64,000 nucleotides of DNA from Mycoplasma phocoeninasale (GTDB lineage Bacteria > Bacillota_I > Bacilli_A > Mycoplasmatales > Metamycoplasmataceae): positions 558,001 to 622,000 of the forward strand of contig NZ_CP051480.1 of the NCBI RefSeq assembly GCF_012934885.1, in the 5' to 3' direction. How positions within the stretch are numbered: position 1 is the first letter of the stretch; each line of letters opens with the position of its first letter. Shown one piece after another: positions 27,310 through 36,753 of the stretch. The position numbers and the translations under genes are program-made. The notes under the pieces are model-generated. The model had not been told where the DNA came from. It did not search any database and was given only the letters and a program-made list of their open reading frames with translations.

Positions 27310-27333
27310 ACTTGCTAATAAAAATTAGCAAGT
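27310..27333 (-). terminator. Terminator just upstream of a start-less cassette
   Basis: ACTTGCTAAT pairs perfectly with ATTAGCAAGT around a 4-nt loop. On the minus strand the hairpin is followed by TTTTTTATAT, so it would stop transcripts about 100 nt before they enter the cassette at 27229. Confidence 0.7.
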
Positions 27334-30048
27334 AATAATTATTAATAATAATGTTATTAAAATTTTATATATTATATAAATTATTAAGTTTTTGAGATAT
27401 TTGAAATGTTAGATCAAATATTTAGTGTGGTAAAGTCTAAATGAGCTTAGATCTTTTACCATTTTAAGGAATTTAAAATTTGCATATTTGCGAATTTTTT
27501 ATTGTATTTTTCATCATTTATAAATAATTCACATAAATATATTATAGATATCATTGTAGCTTACTTGCATGGAATGCGTGAATTAAAAGTTTAATTCATA
27601 AACTGTTTATAGTTTATCAGAGAAAATTAATCGCAACTGTAGGAATTAATGAATGTTATCTGCTATAAAGTTTTTTATAGCAATTAGTAGCAATTTGGTA
27701 AACATTCCTGATAGTAAATATAAATCAGTTGCATTCAAGGTACATAAAAATTTTATGTTTTCAGCATTTTCATTATTAGCAATTTTATCTAAAAACTAAT
27801 TTTGTAAATAATTTAATTTTGAAAAATCAATAGATGAGATTAAAGATAATATTTATAATTAAAAAATTTATTTGTTATTTTTTAAATCAAGCAAAGTATA
27901 AAATGAATAAAAAATTAAAAATAAACTTTAAGAGTAGTAAATTTTTGTCTTCAAAAATAAAGAAGACCAAAAAAGTACTTGATTTATCCTAAGATTTTCA
28001 ATGAGTTAGAGAAGATTTCAGGAACTAAAGTGGTGAAGTCTATAATTACTAGTTTAGACACAAATTAATTTCCCCTTTTTTATAATTTATGCCAGTTTGC
28101 TTATTGAGTAATTATAGTTATTCCAATTTCAATAAATTTCTACCACTTCTTTCACAATTGCTTCAATTTTAGCAATTTGTTATGCAATAAGTTAATCACA
28201 TAACTTCATATATAACCCTTACTATAATTTTATGCTAAATGAAGCCTGTGAACAATTTTATTTTAATTATTTAAATGAAATATATTAGAGTCTCTGATTA
28301 ACATTAATTTCGCCAATAAAATTATTAATTATTGAAGTGAAACAAAGAAAACCAGTTTGCGAGATTGTCATATTATAGAAAAACCCCTGATGGCAGTATA
28401 CAGTCTATACCATGCTCTTTTCTTTGTTAAATGACATAATCCTTTAGTGAGTTATTATTAATGTTAAAATTTGACCATAAATTGATTTTTAAGATAACTT
28501 TTTAATAATTGATTTTATATGTTTAAAAAATGTTAAAAATAGGTATAAATTTTCAAAATTTTGATCTGCCATTTAGTTAGCAATTAAAAAGCAAAACAAG
28601 TTGAAATGAGACTTATCATTATTAAAGTTATTTTTTATGCTTTCAAGCAACTTAAAATAATTTTTGGTCATGCAAATATTAATGATATTTGCTACTGTTA
28701 AATATTCCCTTTATTAATTGAATTGGTTGAATAGTTAAGCGGAGTTTTATGAATTAAGAAGGTTATAGATTTTTAAAGGCAAACTATTTGTTTTAAAAAT
28801 TTATGGTTGTTAAAATCCAAGCAGCGATTTTTTCATTAGGTATAAAATATGCGAATAGGTTTGAGCAAAATTTAGTAATTTTATTATTCTAGCGATGCTT
28901 TAATTTTAAAGATGTAATTTATCTATTAACAATTTAAAATTACTTGAAAGGATTAAGTTATTTTAAATACTCTTCAACTGATATAAGTATATTGCAGATT
29001 ATCACAGCATTTTATTTTTACTTAAACTATACGTTGATTCAAATTGAAATTTGGAAATATTATTAAACTATTTTTGGTGTTTGATTTTTTTGTTAAGTTT
29101 ATGTAGTTAATTGTCATTTCTAAATAACTTATTTGCTAATTTTACAACTCATATATAAGGTGAACATGAAAAATCAATTAACGAGCTGAATACTAGCAAT
29201 TTTATGTAGATATTTCATTGTATGTTAATACATATTGACATTTTTTATTTAGATAATTTATTTTCTAAAAAATGAGCTGTTAATATCATGCTTACGGGCA
29301 TGAAATATTTTAGTACATTGATAGAAATATTTATTTGATTTTAATCGTATCATTAATATATTATTCATAATTTAATAAATTACTTTCCCGCAAAATATTT
29401 TTTATTGCCTTAACTAATTAATGATAAAAAGTTTACCGTGAGAGCAATTAACCAATATTTTAAGTAATTACTATATATTAAAGAGTATTGCTGAACAAAT
29501 GTACAAGATTACTTGCTAATTTGTTTTAATAAGTCATTGTGATCTTATTAGAATTTAATAAAAATCTATAGTAACTTTTTTTGATAATTTTATTAATTTT
29601 GTATCAAATTGAGAAATTAATAATTTTCGAATAGGTAAATTAAAATTATTAATTTCAACAAATTTAATTTTTTCATAGTAATAAATTAACAAAAATGAAT
29701 TAAAGTAATTTAATATTCAATCAATTTTTTAATATTTTTAATATTATTTTTATCTCAAAATAATAGTAGAGATGTTTGATTTACATTAAAAAATTAATAT
29801 TTATTCCCTTGGCTAGTATTTTCAGTATATCTTGTGTTGTACAAATGGAAATGTTATGACACAACTACTAACCAAGGTAACTAAATTGTATTAATGATAT
29901 TGATACTAATTTGTATATATCTTTCATGACATCTTAATTATTGTCATGAAATAATATAAAAGATAGTTAAATTTTATTTTTGTTTCTTGTTTTCTATTTA
30001 TATTGTATTTATTTTTTGTTTTTGAATGTTAAAGCACAGATTTAATAA
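27334..30048. other. 2.7-kb AT-rich region without intact genes
   Basis: No frame remains open long enough, under code 4, to support a gene. Short coding-like patches, for example around 27960-28060 and 28360-28480, suggest decayed genes or mobile DNA, but none is recognisable. An inverted repeat, TTTCATGACA with TGTCATGAAA, lies at 29922-29951 downstream of the gene ending at 30049; its function is unclear. Confidence 0.45.
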
Positions 30049-31446
30049 TTATTTTTTTTCGCTATTAGCAATATTATTAAATTTAGCTTCATCAACTTGT
30101 GTTGCGGTTTGCGCAGTGTCTGAGTCAAGTTTAAACTCAACAAAAACTGGAAATTCTTTGTCTTCAACACTGATTGTGTAATGAACAACAATGACATTTT
30201 TATCTTTATCAATTGCTTGCTTTTCAAATTTTTTCTTTACTTCTGGAATTCCTTCTATCATTACTTCTTTTTCGTCAAAAGATTCTCCAATAGTTTTTGT
30301 TTTGTATATAAATCTTAATTTAGACTTAATTTTTTCAATGGCAGCCTTTTCTTCCATTTTTTGCTTTTCAGCTATGGCATTGAATCTAGCTTCATCAACT
30401 AATTTACCTTTTTGTGCTTCAGAAGCATCAGATTTGAACTCAACATAAACAACAAAGACTTTTGAATTTATGGTGATGCTATATTTAGCAACTACTGTTT
30501 TTTCAGTATCGCTAACTGCAATTTTATTATTATCAATTTTTTTAGAAGCACCGTCAATGCCTGATATTACTACATTGGCATCATTGAATTTGCTATTATT
30601 TAATTTAGTGTTGTAAGTGAAAATTAATTTTTCTTGAATTTCATTTTCTATTTCTAAATATTCTAATTCTTTAAATTTTTCTTCAGTAGTAAATTCAGAA
30701 ACTACTTTATTCTGAGCATCAGTGCTAAATTTAACATAAACATCAAAGATTTTTGCTTTTTCCTTTTTAATTTCAATCTTTGCAATAAAAAATTTCATGT
30801 TGCCAGCTAAAAAATTTGATTTAAAATCTTTTACACTAAATTCATAATTATCAACATTTGATAATGTAACTGAGGCACTATCAAACTTTTCATTTCCACT
30901 TATTGTTTTAGAATAAGCGAATTTAGCATTTTTTTCAAATTCCTTTTTTTCTAATGCTTTTTTATCATCTTGGTCTTTTTTATCTTCCTGACCTTGTTGA
31001 TCTTTCTTGTCTTGTTGTTTTTCTTTGTCTTTTTGACCTTGCTGATCTTTTTTATCATCTTGGTCTTTCTTGTCTTTTTGACCTTGGTGATCTTCTTGAA
31101 TAGCCTCGTATGCTTCTTTAGTAATCTTTTCTCCGGAAGCATCCTTGCTATTAGCTGCAAATTTTATGTATGCAGAGAACATATTTTCATCTTTTGTAAA
31201 AGTCAATTTAGCAAAAATAATATTGTCTTTGAACTTAATTTCAGATTGTTCTTTATTAAGAGTGAATCCTTCTGCGTTGTTAGCCTTAATTTTGTCTAAT
31301 GAAAATGTCATTTTGTTAGTAAAAGTGCCTTCATATGCAAAAGTAGCAGCATTAAATTTTTTCTGGTCGGCTTCCATTCCTGGATTTTTTTGGTCTTTTT
31401 GTTTTTTACCACCGCATGACGCGGCAACCAATGGTAAAGCTATCAT
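30049..31446 (-). CDS. Modular lipoprotein with K/D/Q-rich linker (divergent cassette)
   Basis: 465 aa from ATG 31446. That ATG lies inside the signal sequence: in-frame codons upstream read on as FLGSITSMIALPLVAASCGG, and no earlier ATG exists. Without those residues the signal peptide would lack its basic N-terminus. After the lipobox Cys there is a first YIKF-type domain, a highly charged linker (residues about 105-160), and then three related domains of about 95 aa ending in YVKF, YVEF or VEFKLD. The 5' box resembles, but does not match, the 35-bp box of the neighbouring cassettes, sharing CTAGGGTCAAT with the complete gene. It is probably another cassette lacking its own start. Direct expression from ATG 31446 looks unlikely to give an efficient lipoprotein. 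Confidence 0.72.
   Translation of the reverse strand: MIALPLVAASCGGKKQKDQKNPGMEADQKKFNAATFAYEGTFTNKMTFSLDKIKANNAEGFTLNKEQSEIKFKDNIIFAKLTFTKDENMFSAYIKFAANSKDASGEKITKEAYEAIQEDHQGQKDKKDQDDKKDQQGQKDKEKQQDKKDQQGQEDKKDQDDKKALEKKEFEKNAKFAYSKTISGNEKFDSASVTLSNVDNYEFSVKDFKSNFLAGNMKFFIAKIEIKKEKAKIFDVYVKFSTDAQNKVVSEFTTEEKFKELEYLEIENEIQEKLIFTYNTKLNNSKFNDANVVISGIDGASKKIDNNKIAVSDTEKTVVAKYSITINSKVFVVYVEFKSDASEAQKGKLVDEARFNAIAEKQKMEEKAAIEKIKSKLRFIYKTKTIGESFDEKEVMIEGIPEVKKKFEKQAIDKDKNVIVVHYTISVEDKEFPVFVEFKLDSDTAQTATQVDEAKFNNIANSEKK
30951..31110 (-). repeat. Short-period coding repeat (KKDQ/QGQ linker)
   Basis: Degenerate 12-33 bp repeats encode KKDQDDKKDQQGQKDK-like sequence inside the lipoprotein at 30049-31446. 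Such a tract is prone to in-frame length change. Confidence 0.8.
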
Positions 31447-31461
31447 ACTAGTTATTGACCC
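31427..31461 (-). repeat. Diverged copy of the 35-bp box
   Basis: The minus strand begins GGGTCAATAACTAGTATGAT. It shares the first nine bases and scattered later bases with the exact boxes and encodes the same signal-peptide segment. The bases just before it (CTA) match the expression-site copy. Confidence 0.6.
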
Positions 31462-32444
31462 TAGAAATTTTCAAACTCGCAATTTTTTAAATTTTTCAAT
31501 TTTTCAGTTAATTATCTTTTTATCAGATTATTTTTTTTAAAAAAGCTCTTTTTTTGAATTTTCAATGTGTTAAAAAAAAGTATTACGCTGTGCTTCGGCA
31601 CTGAATTTTAGACTACTTTTTCTGAAAAAAATAGAGTATAAATTAATATAGATAAGTTCGAAAATGACTAAAAATAAGACATTTAAAATTATGGAACATA
31701 AAAATCCTTAACTGATCATGGTAGTTAATAAAAACTAAGAGAAATTACCATTTTTTATGAAAAAGGAATTTTGATTGTTACTGAATTAGAAGATTATTTT
31801 TATAATTAATAAATTAATTTATTAAAATATATAATATTATGAATTTTTTGTGATAAAAAAATTGTGATTTACTCTCGTTTTACAGTGTAAGTACTTTTAG
31901 TCTAAAAATTAGCAATATATTTTGTAGATATTTTGGACAAAAAATGGCAAAAAATGATTAAAAAATGTATCCAAAAAGTAAGTAATATTTTATAGAATTG
32001 ATCGCAACTTTATTGTCAAAATTTATTTCAAGGATTATAAAAATAATGTCAATTACTATCAATAAAAACACGAAAAAAGTTGCTATAAATTATTTTCACT
32101 GTTTTTTCTTATAAAATAGATATTTTACCCTGAAAAAATACAGCTAAATTGTGTATATTTATAATTTTGAATTATATAATTCAAAAAATAATTGTATTGA
32201 TCTTTTATCTGACACAAAATAATTAAAAATGACATTTTATTTTGACTTATATTTTAATTTTTTAGTCAATTAAGACGTATAAATTACAAAAAATTATCAA
32301 AAAATGAATTTTATGCTATTATATGTGTGCATTATTTTTTAGAAGCATGTCACTACATATAACAATTAAAAATGTGAATGCTTTTAAATTAAATTTTGTG
32401 CACAAAATAAAAAATAAATATAAAAAGGAGATTTTAAATATAAA
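31447..32444 (+). promoter_or_regulatory. Probable expression-site leader and promoter
   Basis: About 1 kb without an intact gene lies between the divergent lipoprotein frames. The right part must drive the gene at 32445. An extended -10-like element, TGCTATTAT, lies at 32314-32322, and AAGGAG lies at 32425-32430, 14 nt before the ATG, a long spacing. No convincing -35 is visible. A similar AAAGGAGATTT precedes the lipoprotein gene starting at 48488. Confidence 0.4.
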
Positions 32445-34901
32445 ATGAAAAAATCTACAAAATTAATGATTTCACTAGGGTCAATCGCGAGTGTGATCAG
32501 CTTGCCATTGATCGCTGCATCATGTGGTGGAACCAAAAAAGAGGACCCAAAACCTAATAATCCAGAGCTAAAAGAGGTTCAAGACAGTTTAAATAATGTT
32601 ACTGTTAGCGTTACCGATAAAAATAAATTACCTAATGCAGTTCAGGTAGCAGATGTTACAATCGGGGGAAAGGTCGACGGTTTTACCTATGTAGTAGAAG
32701 GTCTTACACCAAATAACACTACTGGTGAACTTACTATAAGAGTTAAATCAAGTAAGGGACAAGTAAGCGCAACAAGAGACCTAAAAATTAGTGGTTTTAC
32801 AAGAGAAAATAGTCAAAATGGTGATAATCAAGGAGATAATGGACAAAAACCATCTCCAACTCCTGAAACTGAACAAGAAAAATTGGCAAAAAAAATTACT
32901 TTTGGTTACAATGGCACAATAAATGAGACAGTAACTGATTTTGACAATACTAAAATTACTTTAGGCAAAAATGATGGATTTAATATCGACAGAAGTAAAA
33001 CTGTTCTTAGAAAAAATACAGGATTATCAAATTCAATTTTTCCAACTAGACAAACATTTGCTATTGCGAAATTAACACTAACAAAGGAAAATAAAATATT
33101 TGATTTTTATGTAAAATTTCAAACTAAACAAAATAATCCTGTCGGCATCCAAGTTTTAAAAACGGAATTTGATGATGGTGAAGATATTAAAATATCTGTG
33201 CCTGCAAATGAAAATGAATTTAAGAGTCAAGCAGAATTTGTATATAATGGAAATTTAAGAAATAAATTTGACGAAACAAAATTAAGACTTGTTGAAAATT
33301 TTGGATTTGCATACAAAATATTGGAAAAAGAAACAGGAACTTTCTCAACAGGAGATAAATACTTAGTACTAAAAATTAGAATTTCAAAAACTGAAATTAA
33401 TGAATTTGATGTATATGTAAGGTTTACTAAGGAAAAAGGTGACTTTGTAGATAAATTAGTATTTGATAATTTAAAAAGAGCTACAGTTAAAGCTGAAATT
33501 GAAAATAAAATTAAATACGAAGGTACATTAGTAGTTAAGGATTTTAGCTTAGATAAAGTAAAAGGTGAACAACTTCCAGCAGGAACTACAATCGAAGCTA
33601 AAGAAGTACAAAAAAATGATTCTAAAGCGATCGTTAAAGTTTTAGCAACAAAAAATTCTGAAACATTTACCTATTATGTGAAATTTGAATTAGAATCAGC
33701 TAAAACTAAAATAACATTCACAACACAAAATGAATTTGATACATTGGCAAAGCAACAAAAGGAAGCTACAGTTAAAGCTGAAATTGAAAATAAAATTAAA
33801 TACGAAGGTACATTAGTAATTAAGGATTTTAGCTTAGATAAAGTAAAAGGTGAACAACTTCCAGCAGGAACTACAATCGAAGCTAAAGAAGTACAAAAAA
33901 ATGATTCTAAAGCGATCGTTAAAGTTTTAGCAACAAAAAATTCTGAAACATTTACCTATTATGTGAAATTTGAATTAGAATCAGCTAAAACTAAAATAAC
34001 ATTCACAACACAAAATGAATTTGATACATTGGCAAAGCAACAAAAGGAAGCTACAGTTAAAGCTGAAATTGAAAATAAAATTAAATACGAAGGTACATTA
34101 GTAATTAAGGATTTTAGCTTAGATAAAGTAAAAGGTGAACAACTTCCAGCAGGAACTACAATCGAAGCTAAAGAAGTACAAAAAAATGATTCTAAAGCGA
34201 TCGTTAAAGTTTTAGCAACAAAAAATTCTGAAACATTTACCTATTATGTGAAATTTGAATTAGAATCAGCTAAAACTAAAATAACATTCACAACACAAAA
34301 TGAATTTGATACATTGGCAAAGCAACAAAAGGAAGCTACAGTTAAAGCTGAAATTGAAAATAAAATTAAATACGAAGGTACATTAGTAATTAAGGATTTT
34401 AGCTTAGATAAAGTAAAAGGTGAACAACTTCCAGCAGGAACTACAATCGAAGCTAAAGAAGTACAAAAAAATGATTCTAAAGCGATCGTTAAAGTTTTAG
34501 CAACAAAAAATTCTGAAACATTTACCTATTATGTGAAATTTGAATTAGAATCAGCTAAAACTAAAATAACATTCACAACACAAAATGAATTTGATACATT
34601 GGCAAAGCAACAAAAGGAAGCTACAGTTAAAGCTGAAATTGAAAATAAAATTAAATACGAAGGTACATTAGTAATTAAGGATTTTAGCTTAGATAAAGTA
34701 AAAGGTGAACAACTTCCAGCAGGAACTACAATCGAAGCTAAAGAAGTACAAAAAAATGATTCTAAAGCGATCGTTAAAGTTTTAGCAACAAAAAATTCTG
34801 AAACATTTACCTATTATGTGAAATTTGAATTAGAATCAGCTAAAACTAAAATAACATTCACAACACAAAATGAATTTGACACATTAAATGTGAAAATGTA
34901 A
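32445..34901 (+). CDS. Complete modular lipoprotein with five identical 95-aa repeats (expression-site gene)
   Basis: 818 aa, and no UGA codon is needed. The signal peptide MKKSTKLMISLGSIASV leads to lipobox Cys27 (LIAASC). KKEDPKPNNPEL and a PF04200-like domain (NNVTVSVTDKNKLPN to DLKISGF) follow, then a Gln/Gly/Pro linker and two YVKF-type domains. Five tandem 95-aa repeats complete the protein, each running from ATVKAEIENKIKYEG to QNEFDTL. This is the only member of the local cluster with a full signal sequence, an ATG and a Shine-Dalgarno. It is therefore the likely active copy of a phase-variable set. The first 70 or so codons are nearly identical to the start-less frame at 25496-27229. 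Confidence 0.9.
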   Translation: MKKSTKLMISLGSIASVISLPLIAASCGGTKKEDPKPNNPELKEVQDSLNNVTVSVTDKNKLPNAVQVADVTIGGKVDGFTYVVEGLTPNNTTGELTIRVKSSKGQVSATRDLKISGFTRENSQNGDNQGDNGQKPSPTPETEQEKLAKKITFGYNGTINETVTDFDNTKITLGKNDGFNIDRSKTVLRKNTGLSNSIFPTRQTFAIAKLTLTKENKIFDFYVKFQTKQNNPVGIQVLKTEFDDGEDIKISVPANENEFKSQAEFVYNGNLRNKFDETKLRLVENFGFAYKILEKETGTFSTGDKYLVLKIRISKTEINEFDVYVRFTKEKGDFVDKLVFDNLKRATVKAEIENKIKYEGTLVVKDFSLDKVKGEQLPAGTTIEAKEVQKNDSKAIVKVLATKNSETFTYYVKFELESAKTKITFTTQNEFDTLAKQQKEATVKAEIENKIKYEGTLVIKDFSLDKVKGEQLPAGTTIEAKEVQKNDSKAIVKVLATKNSETFTYYVKFELESAKTKITFTTQNEFDTLAKQQKEATVKAEIENKIKYEGTLVIKDFSLDKVKGEQLPAGTTIEAKEVQKNDSKAIVKVLATKNSETFTYYVKFELESAKTKITFTTQNEFDTLAKQQKEATVKAEIENKIKYEGTLVIKDFSLDKVKGEQLPAGTTIEAKEVQKNDSKAIVKVLATKNSETFTYYVKFELESAKTKITFTTQNEFDTLAKQQKEATVKAEIENKIKYEGTLVIKDFSLDKVKGEQLPAGTTIEAKEVQKNDSKAIVKVLATKNSETFTYYVKFELESAKTKITFTTQNEFDTLNVKM
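32478..32512 (+). repeat. 35-bp recombination-box candidate, expression-site copy
   Basis: It starts GGGTCAATCGCGAGTGTGAT and is identical to 27165-27199 and 38612-38646, both on the opposite strand. It lies inside the signal-peptide codons of the complete gene. Sequence upstream of GGG differs from the other copies, marking a clean homology border. Confidence 0.85.
33480..34889 (+). repeat. 285-bp tandem repeat, five copies
   Basis: Repeat starts (GCTACAGTTAAAGCTG) lie at 33480, 33765, 34050, 34335 and 34620, exactly 285 bp or 95 codons apart. Copies appear identical apart from one GTA/ATA change in the first and the truncated end of the last. Confidence 0.95.
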
Positions 34902-34969
34902 ATGTAAATTTCAAAGATTTATTGAAAAATATAAATAAATTAAATTAATCTATTAATTACGTGATTTTT

Positions 34970-35014
34970 ATAACAAAAAGTTCAAGTTAAAATAAAACTC
35001 GAACTTTTTGTTAT
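34970..35014. terminator. Inverted repeat, likely terminator of the expression-site gene
   Basis: ATAACAAAAAGTTC pairs with GAACTTTTTGTTAT over 14 bp around a 17-nt loop, about 70 bp after the stop codon. There is no strong U run beyond the stem, so termination is likely rather than certain. Confidence 0.55.
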
Positions 35015-35121
35015 ATGGAAAATTGATTTAATAATCACGCAAAATTCTACTAGACAATTATTTTTTAAAAGCTTACATTTAGATATTTTTTGTTAAAAAA
35101 TAGCCTAAAATACTATTTCAA

Positions 35122-35156
35122 GAGTCAATCACGAGTGTAATCAGCTTGTCTTTGAT
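35122..35156 (+). repeat. Mutated copy of the 35-bp box
   Basis: It reads GAGTCAATCACGAGTGTAAT and onward, with about five substitutions from the exact box. It has the same orientation as the expression-site copy. Confidence 0.7.
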
Positions 35157-36461
35157 TGCTGCATCATGTGGTGGAACCAAAAAGAGGGCTCAAAACCTAA
35201 TAATCCTAGTCAAAAAGATGTTCAAGATAGTTTAAATAACGTTACTGTTACTGTTGTTGATAAAAACAAATTAGCTAGTGCAGTTAAAATAGCTGATGTT
35301 ACAATTAATGGAAAAGCAAATGGATTTACTTATGTGATAGAAAGCATTATTCCAAATGATACAGCTGGTGAACTTGCTATTAAAGTTAAATCAAGCAAGG
35401 GTGACATAAGTGCTACAAAAGATCTAAAAATCGAAGGATTCACAAAAAAATTACCCCGGCACCTGAGGATGAAGAACAAAAATTAAGAAGAGAAGTTTCA
35501 TTTACATACAATGAAACAATTGCTGAGAGTTCAATCCCCACAAAATTTTAAGGATAATATTAGATTATCTGAAAATAGTACTTTTGTAATTGACTCTGGA
35601 GGTACAATAATTGTTAAAATAAAAACAGAAGCATCTAGCGTGCCTCCAATAGTCAAAAAATATGCTTTAATAAAATTAACTTTAAAGAAGGAAAGTAAAT
35701 CACTTGATTTCTATGTAAAATTTGCTTTGAATACTGCAAAATGTAATGAGAATTGAAACTGACAAAGAAGAGTTCGATTTAATTAAAAATTGAGAACAAC
35801 AACAAATGCCATAAATTGAAATTGAACAACAAATAAAAGAAAAAAATGAAAACAAAATAATTTATGAAGGAATTTTAAATGTTGTTTATTTTGAAAAAGT
35901 AGGTTTAAAATATTTGATGAATAAAATAAATTATGTTCATGTAGTTTGAATATTATTGATTTAGAAAGGGATTCAAAAAATATTAAGATAATTGTTAAAT
36001 TTAACATAAAAAAAGATAACAAAAAATTGCATACTTTTTATATAGAATTTAAAAACAAAGATAATTATTCAAAAGGTGTTTTCAAAAATGAATCGGATTT
36101 TAAAAAATTAGTAGAAGAAAAAAATCATAAAATTGCAAAAAAATTTAATGCTTATGCTAAGCTTACATATTCTCAAAAATTAGATAATAACACCATCACT
36201 GAAAAATCATTTTCATCTGCTAATGTAATGTTAAAGGGGGCTGGAATTGAAGAAATTTTTAAACACTAATTTAAAGTTCTAAAATATGGCAAAACTAATA
36301 AAAAAATCATAGCTAAGTTTGAAATAAAAGATAAATTTAATTAAAAATTATTTGATGTCTATGTTGAATTTCCATACAAAAATAAAGATTCTGGTGGTGT
36401 TCTAGTACCAGAAGATAAATTTAATGAAATTGGAAACAAAAAGCATAAATATTTTTGTTAA
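35122..36461 (+). pseudogene. Decayed lipoprotein cassette
   Basis: The sequence closely follows the lipoprotein frame at 36754-38631 over its 5' 600 bp, from the signal-peptide box through the PF04200-like domain and the next domain. It is broken by single-base indels: one A lost in the lysine run near 35182, one A lost near 35448 and one C gained near 35535. Stops follow. The later part (about 35860-36461) retains fragments of YVEF-type domains, with stops near 36268 and 36342. The box at its start is also mutated, so it may no longer recombine efficiently. Confidence 0.8.
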
Positions 36462-36696
36462 ATAATTATTTATTAATATAAAGTTCGGGGTAATAAAAAA
36501 TGCACAATGCTTGTACCCAAATTTTTTTATTATTAAGTTTATGTAAATTTGAATATTATTTTAATTATGTTATTTAAGATACTATAACCCCTAACTGGTT
36601 GAACAAAAAAAATTATCTAAATAAATTAAATTTTGATTCTAAAAAATAATGACAAATATTAAACACAAGAAGATAAAGCAATTTTAAAGATAAATT

Positions 36697-36731
36697 AAAA
36701 TCCTAAAGCAAGATACTTGCAAAAGGATTTT
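36697..36731 (-). terminator. Terminator of the 36754-38631 frame
   Basis: A two-part stem (AAAATCCT with AGGATTTT outside, GCAAG with CTTGC inside) lies 22 bp beyond the TAA. On the minus strand it is followed by TTTTAATTT. Confidence 0.7.
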
Positions 36732-36753
36732 TTGCTTATGAAACAATGAAATA

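Noticed and set aside
27960-28480. Possible insertion-sequence remnant
   Set aside because: Coding-like patches are seen, but I find no transposase motif, terminal inverted repeats or target duplication.
29922-29951. Inverted repeat as terminator of the 30049 frame
   Set aside because: The 10-bp stem is good, but it has no U run and lies about 100 bp from the stop, so it was only mentioned within the region entry.
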